Shown here in pieces: positions 9,449-18,412 of a stretch of 64,000 bases of DNA. Made by a program: the position numbers and the translations under genes. The stretch comes from Planococcus versutus. Its GTDB lineage: Bacteria > Bacillota > Bacilli > Bacillales_A > Planococcaceae. Location of the stretch: positions 434,001-498,000 of the forward strand of contig NZ_CP016540.2 of assembly GCF_001186155.3 (NCBI RefSeq), read 5' to 3'. Numbering within the stretch: position 1 is the stretch's first letter; each line of letters starts with the position of its first letter. The notes under the pieces are model-generated. The model made no database searches. It was not told the DNA's origin and worked only from the letters and a program-made list of their open reading frames with translations.

Positions 9449-9482
9449 AACCCCGAATCAGCTTTGCTGATTCGGGGTTTTT
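9449..9482 (+). terminator. Intrinsic terminator after the PfpI-like gene
   Basis: Arms AACCCCGAATCAGC and GCTGATTCGGGGTT pair perfectly around a TTT loop, followed by a T run. Confidence 0.93.
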
Positions 9483-9517
9483 TATAGAGATGATGAGTTG
9501 AAGCTTTAAATTGGTTC

Positions 9518-9546
9518 TTGAATATATAAGTTTTTGCTTATATAAT
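9518..9546 (+). promoter_or_regulatory. Sigma-A promoter of the ArsB-like gene
   Basis: -35 TTGAAT (9518-9523), 17-bp spacer, -10 TATAAT (9541-9546), 69 bases before the start codon. Confidence 0.75.
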
Positions 9547-9614
9547 AAACAAGTGTTTGAGTGAAGAAGAGATCACAATAGAATTCTACACTTCTATAGT
9601 AAGTTACGAAAAAA

Positions 9615-10940
9615 ATGAAATTAGAAATAGAAAGTTGGATAAGTGTGGATATTTGGTTAGCGAGTTTTATTTTTGTCGTCACATTAATCTTTGTTATTTG
9701 GCAGCCAAAAGGCTTGTCTATTGGTTGGTCTGCTAGTACAGGGGCTGTAATTGCTTTATTGTTTGGCGTTGTTGACTTTGGTGACGTTTGGGATGTTACA
9801 GGAATTGTGTGGAATGCGACATTGACGTTTGTTGCATTGATTATCATTTCACTGATTCTTGATGAAATTGGCTTTTTTGAATGGGCAGCTTTGCACATGG
9901 CACGTTTCGCTAAAGGTAGCGGGTTGCGTATGTTCTTTTTAGTCACTTTGTTAGGGGCAGTTGTTGCAGCGTTATTTGCAAATGATGGAGCAGCGTTAAT
10001 TTTGACGCCAATTGTCTTGGCAATGGTTCGCGCATTGAAATTTAAAGATACGATGATTTTACCGTTTATTATGGCCAGTGGTTTTATTGCAGATACTGCG
10101 TCACTTCCTTTTGTCGTCAGTAATTTAGTCAATATCGTCTCAGCAGATTTTTTTGATATTGGTTTTACGGAATACGCTATTCATATGATTGTTCCGAATC
10201 TATTTAGTATTGCGGCAAGTATGCTTGTATTGTATTTATATTTCCGAAAAGATATTCCGAAAAATTTTAATGATAGCATATTAAAAATGCCGGCTTCGGC
10301 TATAAAAGATATTCGGCTATTTCGTTTGTCTTGGGCAGTACTTGCTATTTTACTGGTTGGTTATTTCAGCAGTGAAGCGCTAGGAATCCCAGTATCCTTT
10401 ATCGCTGGAGGCGTTGCTATTATTTTCTTAGCAATTGCTCGTGCAAGTAACTCAGTAGAAACAATGACTGTATTAAAAGGTGCGCCTTGGGCCATTGTTT
10501 TCTTCTCAATTGGTATGTATGTAGTCGTATACGGATTAAGAAATGTAGGCCTCACATCAGTTTTGGCGACAGCAATTGAGTGGACAGCGAGTCACGGTTT
10601 GTATGCAGCAACAATAGGCATGGGCTTTATTGCGGCCATTCTTTCTTCTGTTATGAATAATATGCCGACCGTCATGATTGATGCACTAGCAATTGCGGAA
10701 ACCAATACAACAGGGGTCGTTAGAGAGGCGTTAATGTATGCTAACGTCATTGGTTCAGATTTAGGACCTAAAATTACGCCAATCGGTTCTCTTGCGACGT
10801 TATTATGGCTACACGTATTGAAAACAAAAGGTGTAGAAATTTCTTGGGGTTATTATTTTAAAATTGGTATAATCTTAACCTTGCCCACTTTGTTCATCAC
10901 GTTAACAGCTCTTTACTTGTGGTTGAACATTTTAAATTAA
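9615..10940 (+). CDS. ArsB-family arsenite/antimonite efflux permease
   Basis: A 441-residue membrane protein of the ArsB/NhaD ion-transporter superfamily with about eleven hydrophobic segments. [14 protein letters not shown] near the N-terminus, [36 protein letters not shown] and [22 protein letters not shown] are the ArsB core motifs. The role would be export of arsenite or antimonite. No arsR or arsC flanks it, unlike ordinary ars operons; the stand-alone B. subtilis YdfA is the closest context I know, so the substrate is uncertain. The ATG at 9615 has no clear Shine-Dalgarno sequence, which makes the exact start doubtful. Confidence 0.88.
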   Translation: MKLEIESWISVDIWLASFIFVVTLIFVIWQPKGLSIGWSASTGAVIALLFGVVDFGDVWDVTGIVWNATLTFVALIIISLILDEIGFFEWAALHMARFAKGSGLRMFFLVTLLGAVVAALFANDGAALILTPIVLAMVRALKFKDTMILPFIMASGFIADTASLPFVVSNLVNIVSADFFDIGFTEYAIHMIVPNLFSIAASMLVLYLYFRKDIPKNFNDSILKMPASAIKDIRLFRLSWAVLAILLVGYFSSEALGIPVSFIAGGVAIIFLAIARASNSVETMTVLKGAPWAIVFFSIGMYVVVYGLRNVGLTSVLATAIEWTASHGLYAATIGMGFIAAILSSVMNNMPTVMIDALAIAETNTTGVVREALMYANVIGSDLGPKITPIGSLATLLWLHVLKTKGVEISWGYYFKIGIILTLPTLFITLTALYLWLNILN

Positions 10941-10947
10941 CTCCATA

Positions 10948-10982
10948 ACAAAAGGAGCGTGCTCTTGGCATGCTCCTTTTGT
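10948..10982. terminator. Bidirectional terminator between convergent genes
   Basis: ACAAAAGGAGC and GCTCCTTTTGT form the stem, with T-rich tracts on both strands. It serves the ArsB-like gene and the minus-strand GNAT fusion. Confidence 0.85.
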
Positions 10983-11792
10983 TTAGTTTAAAAACTTAGT
11001 TAAATATAATTCATTATGCGGTTTGTCATCAATCATCATCGATTTTTCACGAATCCCTTCCGAATGGAATCCAGTTTTTTCATATAGTTTCCGAGCAGCT
11101 TCATTTTCTTCAACGACCGTTACTTCAAGTCGAGTAATTTCTTTTGCTCTTGCCCATTCCTCTGCTTTTTTTAGGAGAGACTGAGCTATTCCTTTTCCTT
11201 GAGCATCTTTCTGAAGTCCAAGGTCGATGGTTGCTCGATGTGCTGCGCGTTTTGCGTCATTTCCCATAATTGTTAAGAAACCGACGTGTTGACCATTTAA
11301 AATTGCGACAATGATGACAGAGTGGCCACTTTGTTTCCATTCAATGATTTGCTTGCGAACTTTTTGAGTAGACTGTGTACGTTCATCTTTTGCGTAGAGC
11401 ATGAAATCAGACTCTGACTCAACCAATTTTTGCAAAGCAGCAAGAGTCCGAGCATCGCCGTGCTCTGCTGTTCGAATCAATAAAATATCTTGATCATCAT
11501 CGTCATCGTCTATTCCATTGCCAGTTGAGGCATCAATTCTTTCAAAAACGACAAAGCGATCTGGTTCTACATTGCTAACATAATAACCCGCGTCTAGCCA
11601 TGCATGAAAATGTTTAGCTGGAGCTTTTACCTTTTTCCACCAACTTTTATTCAAGTAAGCAGCATTGGGCAGATTTTGTCCCATAATTTGTTCGATTTCA
11701 GAAAATGTTAACTTTATTGAAGAATTCGTTGCTCCAGCAAAATAATTAGCTAGAGGAATGTATTTCTTTTCCAATAAAACGGTCACGGGCAC
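10983..11792 (-). CDS. DUF7662-GNAT fusion N-acetyltransferase
   Basis: A 269-residue two-domain protein. Residues 1 to about 90 (KYIPLANYF, LTFSEIEQIMG, NKSWWKK, HFHAWLDAGYYV) match the DUF7662 pattern, a small domain often found alone and suspected to bind nucleic acid. An acidic linker GIDDDDDDQD follows. Residues about 105-269 are a GNAT acetyltransferase with the acetyl-CoA loop DAQGKGIAQSLL and the ENEAARKLYEKTGF motif. The start is GTG 11792 behind GGAAGGAAGAGG. An extended -10, TGGTATAAT in transcript sense, lies about 30 bases upstream. The acceptor is unknown. Confidence 0.85.
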   Translation of the reverse strand: MPVTVLLEKKYIPLANYFAGATNSSIKLTFSEIEQIMGQNLPNAAYLNKSWWKKVKAPAKHFHAWLDAGYYVSNVEPDRFVVFERIDASTGNGIDDDDDDQDILLIRTAEHGDARTLAALQKLVESESDFMLYAKDERTQSTQKVRKQIIEWKQSGHSVIIVAILNGQHVGFLTIMGNDAKRAAHRATIDLGLQKDAQGKGIAQSLLKKAEEWARAKEITRLEVTVVEENEAARKLYEKTGFHSEGIREKSMMIDDKPHNELYLTKFLN

Positions 11793-11998
11793 CTCTTCCT
11801 TCCGTATAACTTATAATTAGTTAGTCATATTATACCATTGGCATATGCTAAAGTACACAATAAATTTTTAATTTACTGATAATTCTATAAACTTAAATTT
11901 TTCTGGAACTTTTTCAGTAAAAAAACTATGAATTTTTCAACGGCTGTTTTTATGATAGAATAAGTACAGAAATTTAGATTTTCAGGAGGCTATTATTT

Positions 11999-12925
11999 AT
12001 GTCAAACGTTTTAGTATTAGGTCATAAAAACCCGGACACGGATTCAATTTGCTCGGCTATTTCATATGCATATTTAAAAAATGAAATGGGCATGGTTGCA
12101 GAACCTATTCGCTTAGGTGAAGTAAATAACGAAACATTATTTGCTTTGGAAACTTTTAAGTTTGAACAACCAAGACTTGTGACGCACGTGGCTAAAGAAG
12201 TTACACAAGTCATTTTAGTAGATCATAACGAACGTCAACAAAGCGCGGAAGACTTAGATGAAGTTCAAGTTATTGAAGTGGTAGATCATCATCGCATTGC
12301 TAATTTCGAGACGACAGATCCATTGTATTTTCGTGCAGAACCGGTTGGCTGCACAACAACTATTATTCTTAAGTTGTTTAAAGAAAATGGCGTAGAAGTT
12401 CCTTCTAACATCGCGGGATTGATGTTGTCTGCTATTATTTCGGATTCTCTTTTATTCAAATCACCCACATGCACACAGCAAGATATAGATGCAGCTACTG
12501 AACTCGCTAAAATTGCCAATGTGGATGCACAAAATTATGGCCTCGATCTATTAAAAGCAGGTGCCGATTTAAGCAATAAAACATTGGAAGACTTGATTTC
12601 CATAGATTCTAAAGAATTCGAAGCCGGCGATCACCGATTTGAAATTGCTCAAGTTAATGCCATTGATGTTGAAGAAGTAATGGCTCGCCAAAAAGAACTT
12701 GAAGTATTGATGGAAAATACTATTGTAACTAAAGGATTAGGGCTCTTCCTGTTCGTAGTTACGGATATTCTTAACAACAATTCAGTAGCCATTGTTCTTG
12801 GTGAAAGAGCTGGGATTATCGAAAGAGCATTTCAATCAAGTGTCGTGGATCACCGCGTCTTGTTGCCGGGTGTTGTGTCACGTAAAAAGCAAATCGTTCC
12901 TGTTATTACAGAAGCATTAAGCTGA
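11999..12925 (+). CDS. ppaC: Manganese-dependent inorganic pyrophosphatase
   Basis: A 308-residue family II pyrophosphatase of the DHH superfamily that hydrolyses pyrophosphate in the cytoplasm. [10 protein letters not shown] gives metal ligands His9, Asp13 and Asp15; EVVDHHRI is the DHH motif; the C-terminal [18 protein letters not shown] holds the substrate-binding SRKKQ. ATG 11999 stands nine bases after AGGAGG. The gene is monocistronic, with its own terminator beginning at the stop codon. Confidence 0.97.
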   Translation: MSNVLVLGHKNPDTDSICSAISYAYLKNEMGMVAEPIRLGEVNNETLFALETFKFEQPRLVTHVAKEVTQVILVDHNERQQSAEDLDEVQVIEVVDHHRIANFETTDPLYFRAEPVGCTTTIILKLFKENGVEVPSNIAGLMLSAIISDSLLFKSPTCTQQDIDAATELAKIANVDAQNYGLDLLKAGADLSNKTLEDLISIDSKEFEAGDHRFEIAQVNAIDVEEVMARQKELEVLMENTIVTKGLGLFLFVVTDILNNNSVAIVLGERAGIIERAFQSSVVDHRVLLPGVVSRKKQIVPVITEALS

Positions 12926-12950
12926 TTCTCTTTTGGGAGTCAGTTTTTTT
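12922..12950 (+). terminator. Intrinsic terminator of ppaC
   Basis: CTGATTCTC and GGGAGTCAG pair, allowing G-T pairs, followed by seven T. The stem starts inside the stop codon of ppaC. Confidence 0.85.
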
Positions 12951-12962
12951 GATGGAGACGCA

Positions 12963-13305
12963 ATCATAAGTCACGCCGGCTGTGGCTGAAGACATGCCAC
13001 TCCGCCACCGTGTCTTATGCCTGTCAGGTCTAGCACGATTGCCTACGCTTTTCTATTTGTCCAGCTGCGGCAATCAGACCTTCGGGTCATAAGTCACGCC
13101 TGCTGTGTAGCTGAAGACATGCCACTCTGCCGCCGCGTCTTATGCCTGTCAGGTCTAGCACGATTGCCTACGCTTTTCTATTTGTCCAGCTGCGGCAATC
13201 AGACCTTCGGGTCATAAGTCACGCCTGCTGTGTAGCTGAAGACATGCCACTCTGCCGCCGCGTCTTATGCCTGTCAGGTCTAGCACGATTGCCTACGCTT
13301 TTCTT
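12963..13305. repeat. Tandem array of a 125-bp structured repeat
   Basis: Two units, 13046-13170 and 13171-13295, appear identical base for base. A 5'-truncated, slightly diverged unit (12963-13045) precedes them, and a final CGCTTTTCT closes the array. Each unit contains complementary arms GGCAATC-AGACCT and AGGTCT-AGCAC-GATTGCC enclosing GGGTCATAAG/CTTATGCC, so each can form a long hairpin. The element at 3371-3503 is the same family with paired substitutions in the arms. The array fills nearly the whole 444-base gap between ppaC and the DsbA-like gene and encodes nothing recognisable. Confidence 0.9.
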
Positions 13306-13369
13306 TCCACAGGCAAAAAAATTGAGGGCTATAGTGTTCGTTGCTATAGTTAATGGCGAGGTGGATAAT

Positions 13370-14077
13370 ATGAGAATTGAAGTTTGGTCAGATTATGTGT
13401 GCCCATTCTGTTATATTGGTAAACGCACATTAGAAAAAGCACTGGTTCAATCAGGATTTGAAAGTCAAGCAGATGTTTCGTACAAAGCTTATCAATTAAA
13501 TCCCGACACGCCAGTTGATTCGGTTGTATCAACTTATGACAGCTTAGTTAATAAATTCGGCAAGACGATAGAACAAGCAAAAGAAATGACTGAAGGAATC
13601 GCACAACATGCTCGATCAGTTGGGTTGGAATATGATTTCGATAATATGGTCGAAGCAAATACTTTAGCAGCTCATCGTCTCGTGAAATGGGCTAAAACGT
13701 ATGAAAAAGATGGAGAACTTACAGAAAAGCTGATGGATGAATATTTTATTCAAGCGAAAAATGTAGGCAACTACGAAGTGTTAGTTGCCAGTGCTGAATC
13801 GATTGGCTTACCAGGAGACGAAGCGAAAAAAGTGCTGGAATCAGATCGGTTTATGGCACAAGTTCAAGTAGACATCGCTGAAGCCGGTCAAATTGGTGTA
13901 CAAGGTGTACCGTTTTTTGTTGTGAACCGTAAATATGCACTATCGGGTGCTCAACCTGTAGAAGCTTTTGTGGAAGCATTAGAGCAAATTGCTGAAGAAG
14001 AAGGACTACGTCCAGAGCTAAAATCGCTTGGCAAAAAAACAAGTTATTGCACAGGCGATTCATGTGATGGAATTTAA
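13370..14077 (+). CDS. DsbA-family (FrnE-like) thiol oxidoreductase
   Basis: A 235-residue cytoplasmic thioredoxin-fold protein of the FrnE/2-hydroxychromene-isomerase-like DsbA group. WSDYVCPFCYIGKR places the active CxxC at Cys11 and Cys14, and GVQGVPFFVVN carries the cis-proline loop. A second cysteine pair near the end (SYCTGDSC) is seen in many FrnE proteins. The start is ATG 13370 behind AGGTGG; the reading frame stays open upstream through the repeat array, but those codons are repeat DNA and not protein. The physiological substrate is unknown; redox or disulfide isomerase activity is likely. Confidence 0.93.
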   Translation: MRIEVWSDYVCPFCYIGKRTLEKALVQSGFESQADVSYKAYQLNPDTPVDSVVSTYDSLVNKFGKTIEQAKEMTEGIAQHARSVGLEYDFDNMVEANTLAAHRLVKWAKTYEKDGELTEKLMDEYFIQAKNVGNYEVLVASAESIGLPGDEAKKVLESDRFMAQVQVDIAEAGQIGVQGVPFFVVNRKYALSGAQPVEAFVEALEQIAEEEGLRPELKSLGKKTSYCTGDSCDGI

Positions 14078-14084
14078 TGACTCA

Positions 14085-14116
14085 AGCAGAGTAATTGACT
14101 TTTACTCTGCTTTTTT
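14085..14116 (+). terminator. Intrinsic terminator of the DsbA-like gene
   Basis: AGCAGAGTAA pairs with TTACTCTGCT, followed by six T. It overlaps the promoter of the next gene. Confidence 0.88.
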
Positions 14117-14124
14117 ACTAAAAT
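14095..14124 (+). promoter_or_regulatory. Probable sigma-A promoter of azoR
   Basis: -35 TTGACT (14095-14100), 18-bp spacer, -10 TAAAAT (14119-14124). The -35 lies in the loop of the preceding terminator. Confidence 0.6.
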
Positions 14125-14187
14125 AGAAACGTATTTTCCAATTGAGGTAAATAATTTTATGCAATTATTAAGAGGAGATTTAAGCTA

Positions 14188-14826
14188 ATGACAAACGTTT
14201 TAGTAGTAAAAGCAAATAACCGCCCAGCATCTGAAGGAGTTACAAGCAAAATGTACGAAGTATTTATGGATGCAATCGGTATGGATACGGAGTTAGATAT
14301 TAATACTTTTGATGTATTCAAAGAAGATATGCCTTATTTTGGTCAAGATTTCTTTGATGCTATGAAAAAGTCTGCACAGGCTGAGCCAATGACTGAGTTA
14401 GAGCAACGTATTTTGACTGCGGCAAACAAAGCGATGGATGCATTCATGGAAGCCGATGTTGTTGTTTTTGCATTCCCATTATGGAACAAAACAATTCCCG
14501 CGCCATTGCAGACGTTTATCGACTACGTTTACCGTGCGGGTGTAACATTCAAATACACACCTGAAGGCCCAGTGGGTCTAGTACCAGAGAAAAAAGTCAT
14601 CATTTTGAATGCTCGTGGCGGAGTTTATTCAACACCTGAAATGGCTCCTGCTGAAATGAGTGTCAACTACATTCGGTTGATTATGGATTTCTTCGGCATC
14701 ACTGACATTGAAGAAGTCATCATCGAGGGGCATAATATGTATCCTGATCGCGCTGAAGAAATCAAAGCCGAGGGAATGCAACGTGTAGAACAAGCTGCAA
14801 ACTCGTTAGTTAAAGTACATGCATAA
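14188..14826 (+). CDS. azoR: FMN-dependent NADH-azoreductase
   Basis: A 212-residue flavodoxin-like quinone/azo reductase. The N-terminal NVLVVKANNRP, the PLWNKTIPAPLQTFIDYVYRAGVTF stretch and NARGGVYST are FMN-binding landmarks of the AzoR family, which reduces quinones and azo compounds with NADH and counters electrophile stress. ATG 14188 follows GAGGAG at ten bases. It is monocistronic, lying between a strong upstream terminator and a weaker downstream one. Confidence 0.94.
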   Translation: MTNVLVVKANNRPASEGVTSKMYEVFMDAIGMDTELDINTFDVFKEDMPYFGQDFFDAMKKSAQAEPMTELEQRILTAANKAMDAFMEADVVVFAFPLWNKTIPAPLQTFIDYVYRAGVTFKYTPEGPVGLVPEKKVIILNARGGVYSTPEMAPAEMSVNYIRLIMDFFGITDIEEVIIEGHNMYPDRAEEIKAEGMQRVEQAANSLVKVHA

Positions 14827-14841
14827 TTTTTTGTGAAAAGA

Positions 14842-14872
14842 CAACCTTAATGGGGTGTCCTTTTTTTGTTTA
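14842..14872 (+). terminator. Probable terminator of azoR
   Basis: GACAACC and GGGGTGTC form a short imperfect stem, followed by CCTTTTTTTG. Confidence 0.6.
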
Positions 14873-14920
14873 GACAGTAAATCAGTTGAAACAGACAGTA
14901 TTTCCGAAAATTGGACAGTA
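14873..14920. repeat. Three phased GACAGTA direct repeats
   Basis: GACAGTA occurs at 14873-14879, 14894-14900 and 14914-14920, spaced 21 and 20 bp, each followed by A/T-rich bases. Two-turn spacing puts all three on one face of the DNA, as regulator sites often are. They stand 135-180 bp before the Rieske oxidoreductase start; the regulator is unknown. Confidence 0.45.
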
Positions 14921-15054
14921 TTAAAATCAAATTAGATGGTATATCCAAAAAAAGGGGATTTTCAACTTTCGCTTTTTAAAATGGATTAGAAATTCCTGAT
15001 AGGGGTAGATATGGATTAAAAGCTTATTAAAAGCTGTTGAGGAGGAATGACAAA

Positions 15055-16602
15055 GTGAAGCATGCTCACAATAGTCAAGTTCCGCAAGAACAGAAATCAT
15101 TTTGGAGAGAATATAAAGACATTCCAAGCTATCCCGCGTTGCAAGAAAACGAGTCAACCGATATCGCAGTTGTTGGTGGAGGAATGGCAGGGATTATTAG
15201 TGCCTATTTATTAGCAAAAGCTGGACGACAAGTCACTTTGATCGAAGCTGGAAAATTAGTTGATGGTGTAACAGGAAAGACCACTGCTAAAATTTCAGCA
15301 CAACACGGTTTGTATTATGATTCTATGATTCAAGTAGCAGGAGAAGCACAAGCTAAGTTGTATTATCAAGCCAATATGGATGCTTTGACGTTTATTGAAG
15401 AAACTGCTAAAGAGTTATCGATTGATTGTGATTTTTCTCATCACAATGCCTTTGTTTATGCTCAAACGGCAGCAGGAGCTAAACTTGTTGAAAAAGAAGC
15501 TGAAGCTTATAGACGTTTAGGCATTGACGGTGAATTAGCAAAAGAGGAAGTAGAATTACCGTTTTCCGTAGAAGAGGCATTGGTAATGCGCAATCAAGCT
15601 CAATTTCATCCTGTTAAATTTCTAGCAGGATTGGTGAAAGAAATTGAACGGCTCGGCGGGAAAATATATGAACAAACGCGAGCAATGAAAATTCTAAGCA
15701 AACACGATCCGGTCATTCAAACTGAAAATTTGTCTCATTTGTCATGCAATAAGGTCATTGTTGCTAGCCACTATCCATTTAACGACTTTGATGGACTGTA
15801 TTTTTCACGGTTGTCGGTTAATCGCTCCTATGCGATTGCGGCTAAAGTGAGCGGCGAGATTCCAAATGACATGTATATTAGTGGAGACATGCCTTCTCGT
15901 TCTTTACGCTATGCATTAGGAGAAGATGGTGAAAAGCTCTTGTTAATAGGTGGCGAAGGTCATACAACTGGCAAAAGCTCAAGTGATACCATGGAACATT
16001 ATTACAACCTTGAAAAATTTGGTGACGAGTATTTTGGTATTAAAGAAATTCCCTATCGCTGGTCGTCTCAAGACATGACAACACTCGACAAAATTCCCTA
16101 TATTGGAACAATTACAGCCGGATATGAAAATATACTAGTAGCTACTGGTTTCAACAAGTGGGGAATGTCAAACGGTGCATTGGCGGGTATGCTGTTATCT
16201 GATCAAGTGCTAGGCAAAGAAAATCAATACGCACCAGTTTTTGATCCAACACGTACAAAGTTAAAACCCAAAGATGCTGCAAGTTTTGCGAAAGACAATG
16301 CCTCGGTTGCAAAGGCGCTAGTCACTGGCAAGCTCAAAAGAGCTTCTAAAACAGTTGATGACTTGGGCAAAGATGAAGGTTCGTTGGTCAAAGTTGGTAA
16401 GAAAAAAGCAGGTGGGTACCGTGATGAGTACGGTCAAGTCCATCTAGTGGATACCGCATGTACGCATATGGGCTGTGATGTTAAGTGGAACGATGCAGAA
16501 CGTTCATGGGATTGCCCATGTCATGGATCACGTTTTTCCTATACAGGAGACGTTTTAAACGGACCAGCTGTAAAGCCATTGAAGAAAATAGAACAAGAAT
16601 AA
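15055..16602 (+). CDS. FAD-dependent oxidoreductase with C-terminal Rieske domain (YhfW-like)
   Basis: A 515-residue fusion. Residues about 30-400 form a DAO-type FAD oxidoreductase with the dinucleotide motif DIAVVGGGMAGIISAYLLA and NKWGMSNGALAG near its end. The C-terminal ~100 residues are a Rieske [2Fe-2S] domain with CTHMGCDV and CPCHGSRF, which supply the two Cys and two His ligands. B. subtilis YhfW has this architecture; its substrate is unclear to me. I chose GTG 15055 because GGAGGAATG lies nine bases upstream; an upstream TTG would overlap that ribosome site. The three GACAGTA repeats upstream may regulate it. Confidence 0.93.
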   Translation: MKHAHNSQVPQEQKSFWREYKDIPSYPALQENESTDIAVVGGGMAGIISAYLLAKAGRQVTLIEAGKLVDGVTGKTTAKISAQHGLYYDSMIQVAGEAQAKLYYQANMDALTFIEETAKELSIDCDFSHHNAFVYAQTAAGAKLVEKEAEAYRRLGIDGELAKEEVELPFSVEEALVMRNQAQFHPVKFLAGLVKEIERLGGKIYEQTRAMKILSKHDPVIQTENLSHLSCNKVIVASHYPFNDFDGLYFSRLSVNRSYAIAAKVSGEIPNDMYISGDMPSRSLRYALGEDGEKLLLIGGEGHTTGKSSSDTMEHYYNLEKFGDEYFGIKEIPYRWSSQDMTTLDKIPYIGTITAGYENILVATGFNKWGMSNGALAGMLLSDQVLGKENQYAPVFDPTRTKLKPKDAASFAKDNASVAKALVTGKLKRASKTVDDLGKDEGSLVKVGKKKAGGYRDEYGQVHLVDTACTHMGCDVKWNDAERSWDCPCHGSRFSYTGDVLNGPAVKPLKKIEQE

Positions 16603-16613
16603 AATCATCTAAA

Positions 16614-16650
16614 AAGAACAGTGAGGAAATGTTCCTCACTGTTCTTTATT
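16614..16650. terminator. Bidirectional terminator between convergent genes
   Basis: AAGAACAGTGAGGAA and TTCCTCACTGTTCTT pair perfectly around a three-base loop, flanked by T on the plus and A on the minus side. Confidence 0.92.
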
Positions 16651-16655
16651 GTATA

Positions 16656-17180
16656 TTATTCAGCAGGTTTAGCTTCAATTGCTAAAGTGATTTTGATGTC
16701 TTCGCCAACCATTACGCCACCAGTTTCAAGCGCTTGGTTCCATGTAAGACCGAAATCTTTACGGTTTACTTTGCCTTCAACGTCAAATGCCACAACTTCG
16801 GAACCCCATGGATCTGTTGCTTTTCCATTGTACTCTACTTCAAAAGTTGCTGGACGTGTAACGCCTTTCATTGTAAGATCGCCAGTCATTTCGTACTTGT
16901 CGGCTTTTTTTATGATCTCGTTTGCTTTGAACGTAATGTGTGGGAACTGTTCAGCGTCAAAGAAATCTGCTGAACGCAAGTGAGCGTCGCGGTCTTTGTT
17001 TTTTGTGTTGATGCTATCTACATCAATCTTAAAGTCGATCAATGCGCCTTGCAAGTCTTCTTCGTTCGCTTCAATTGTTGCCTCGTACGATGTAAAAGAA
17101 CCTTTTACTTTTGAAATCATCATGTGTTTTACTGAAAACCCAATTTCTGAATGTGCTGTGTCTACTGTCCATTTTTTCAT
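16656..17180 (-). CDS. YceI-family lipid-binding protein
   Basis: A 174-residue YceI-domain protein with no signal peptide, so probably cytoplasmic. WTVDTAHSEIGFSVKHMMISKVKGSF is the classic N-terminal strand pair, and DLTMKGVTRPATFEVEY is the second conserved block. YceI lipocalin-like proteins bind polyisoprenoid chains; the ligand here is unknown. The start ATG has TAGGAGGAAT just upstream. It is a single gene, converging on the Rieske oxidoreductase. Confidence 0.94.
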   Translation of the reverse strand: MKKWTVDTAHSEIGFSVKHMMISKVKGSFTSYEATIEANEEDLQGALIDFKIDVDSINTKNKDRDAHLRSADFFDAEQFPHITFKANEIIKKADKYEMTGDLTMKGVTRPATFEVEYNGKATDPWGSEVVAFDVEGKVNRKDFGLTWNQALETGGVMVGEDIKITLAIEAKPAE

Positions 17181-17213
17181 GTTAAATTCCTCCTAAAGTT
17201 GTTATCTTAATTT

Positions 17214-17242
17214 AATATAACAAATCACTATCTTGAAGTCAA
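17214..17242 (-). promoter_or_regulatory. Sigma-A promoter of the yceI-like gene
   Basis: Minus-strand -35 TTGACT (17242-17237), 17-bp spacer, -10 TATATT (17219-17214), about 34 bases before the start codon. Confidence 0.78.
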
Positions 17243-17286
17243 TAGTTTTTAATTAAAGATTCTCGAATTAAAGGTATTTTAAAATC

Positions 17287-17316
17287 TTGGACTTTTTACT
17301 CAAAATTTGCTATATT
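17287..17316 (+). promoter_or_regulatory. Sigma-A promoter of murB
   Basis: -35 TTGGAC (17287-17292), 18-bp spacer, -10 TATATT (17311-17316). Confidence 0.65.
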
Positions 17317-17383
17317 GCTTGTCAAAACAAGGTGAAAATTAGATACTAGTAGAAGCTATAAGTTTAGAAGGGATTTGCTTTAG

Positions 17384-18301
17384 ATGACGAAAGAACAATG
17401 GTTGGCGGATTTGCGCGGTTTTTTAAAAGAAGATCATGTCAAAATGGATGAACCGCTACACCTTCATACATTGACTAAAATGGGTGGACCAGCTGATATT
17501 TTTGTAGAACCAACGACAGAAGAAGAAACGGCTTTTACAGTGAGATATGCATATAAAAATAAGATTCCATTATTACTGCTTGGAAACGGCTCGAATATGG
17601 TCGTTCGAGATGGAGGGTTTCGTGGAATTGTTTTAACGTTAAAAGGATTGCAGACAATTCGCATAGAAGGCTCAACCATCTATGCTCAAGGTGGCGCAGA
17701 TATTAAAAAAGTATCGAAAGTAGTAGCTGCAAAACAATTAACAGGATTTGAATTTGCTTGTGGAATTCCTGGTTCAATTGGTGGTGCTATGGCTATGAAT
17801 GCAGGTGCTTACGGCGGAGAAATTAAAGACATTATCAAACAAGCGACTGTTCTTTCAAGAGAAGGCGACATGTTGGTTTTATCCAAAGAAGATTTGGGTC
17901 TTGGTTACCGCAAAAGCATCATTACAAAAAAAGGTTATTTTGTTTTATCGGCGGAATTTGAATTAGAAGTTGGAAAGCAAATGATCATTGATGCGAAAAT
18001 GAGCGAATTAACATATCAGCGTGAAACAAAGCAACCATTGGAGTTTCCATCGGCAGGAAGCGTTTTTAAACGCCCACCTGGTAATTTTGCAGGAAAACTA
18101 ATTCAAGAATGTGATTTACAAGGAAGAGGATTTGGAGGAGCGGAAGTTTCGACAAAGCATGCTGGTTTTATTGTTAATAAAGACAATGCTTCAGCGAACG
18201 ATTATATTCAAACAATCGAAATGGTTAAGAAAACTGTATTCGAGAAATTTGGTATAGATTTAGAACTTGAAGTGAAAATTGTTGGAGAAGATGTCCTTTA
18301 A
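17384..18301 (+). CDS. murB: UDP-N-acetylenolpyruvoylglucosamine reductase
   Basis: A 305-residue FAD enzyme that reduces UDP-GlcNAc-enolpyruvate to UDP-MurNAc in peptidoglycan synthesis. LGNGSNMVVRDGGFRGIV, the GIPGSIGGAMAMNAGAYGGEI block and FPSAGSVFKRP with the catalytic serine identify it; KHAGFIVN is near the end. The length equals that of Bacillus MurB. ATG 17384 follows AGAAGGGA. It has its own promoter and terminator and is not in a dcw cluster, as is common in low-GC Gram-positives. Confidence 0.97.
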   Translation: MTKEQWLADLRGFLKEDHVKMDEPLHLHTLTKMGGPADIFVEPTTEEETAFTVRYAYKNKIPLLLLGNGSNMVVRDGGFRGIVLTLKGLQTIRIEGSTIYAQGGADIKKVSKVVAAKQLTGFEFACGIPGSIGGAMAMNAGAYGGEIKDIIKQATVLSREGDMLVLSKEDLGLGYRKSIITKKGYFVLSAEFELEVGKQMIIDAKMSELTYQRETKQPLEFPSAGSVFKRPPGNFAGKLIQECDLQGRGFGGAEVSTKHAGFIVNKDNASANDYIQTIEMVKKTVFEKFGIDLELEVKIVGEDVL

Positions 18302-18320
18302 TGAGGACATCTTTTTTTTA
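18288..18320 (+). terminator. Intrinsic terminator of murB
   Basis: AAGATGTCCT and AGGACATCTT pair perfectly, followed by a T run. The 5' arm lies in the last codons of murB. Confidence 0.92.
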
Positions 18321-18412
18321 GTGAAAGAGAATGTGAGACTCTATGAATGTTCAAAAAGGGGTTTTTCCTTCTTTAGTCGAATAAAACAGCATAGGAAAAA
18401 GGGGGAGCAACA

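Noticed and set aside
9615..10940. Complete arsenic-resistance operon
   Set aside because: Only an ArsB-like permease is present; no arsR, arsC or acr3 gene adjoins it, so an ars operon is not claimed.
12963..13305. CRISPR-like tandem repeat
   Set aside because: Units are 125 bp, adjacent and identical with no variable spacers; no cas genes are near.
13142..13369. N-terminal extension of the DsbA-like protein
   Set aside because: The open frame upstream of ATG 13370 is the intergenic repeat itself, and the same peptide is repeated by the previous unit; ribosome site and family N-terminus fit ATG 13370.
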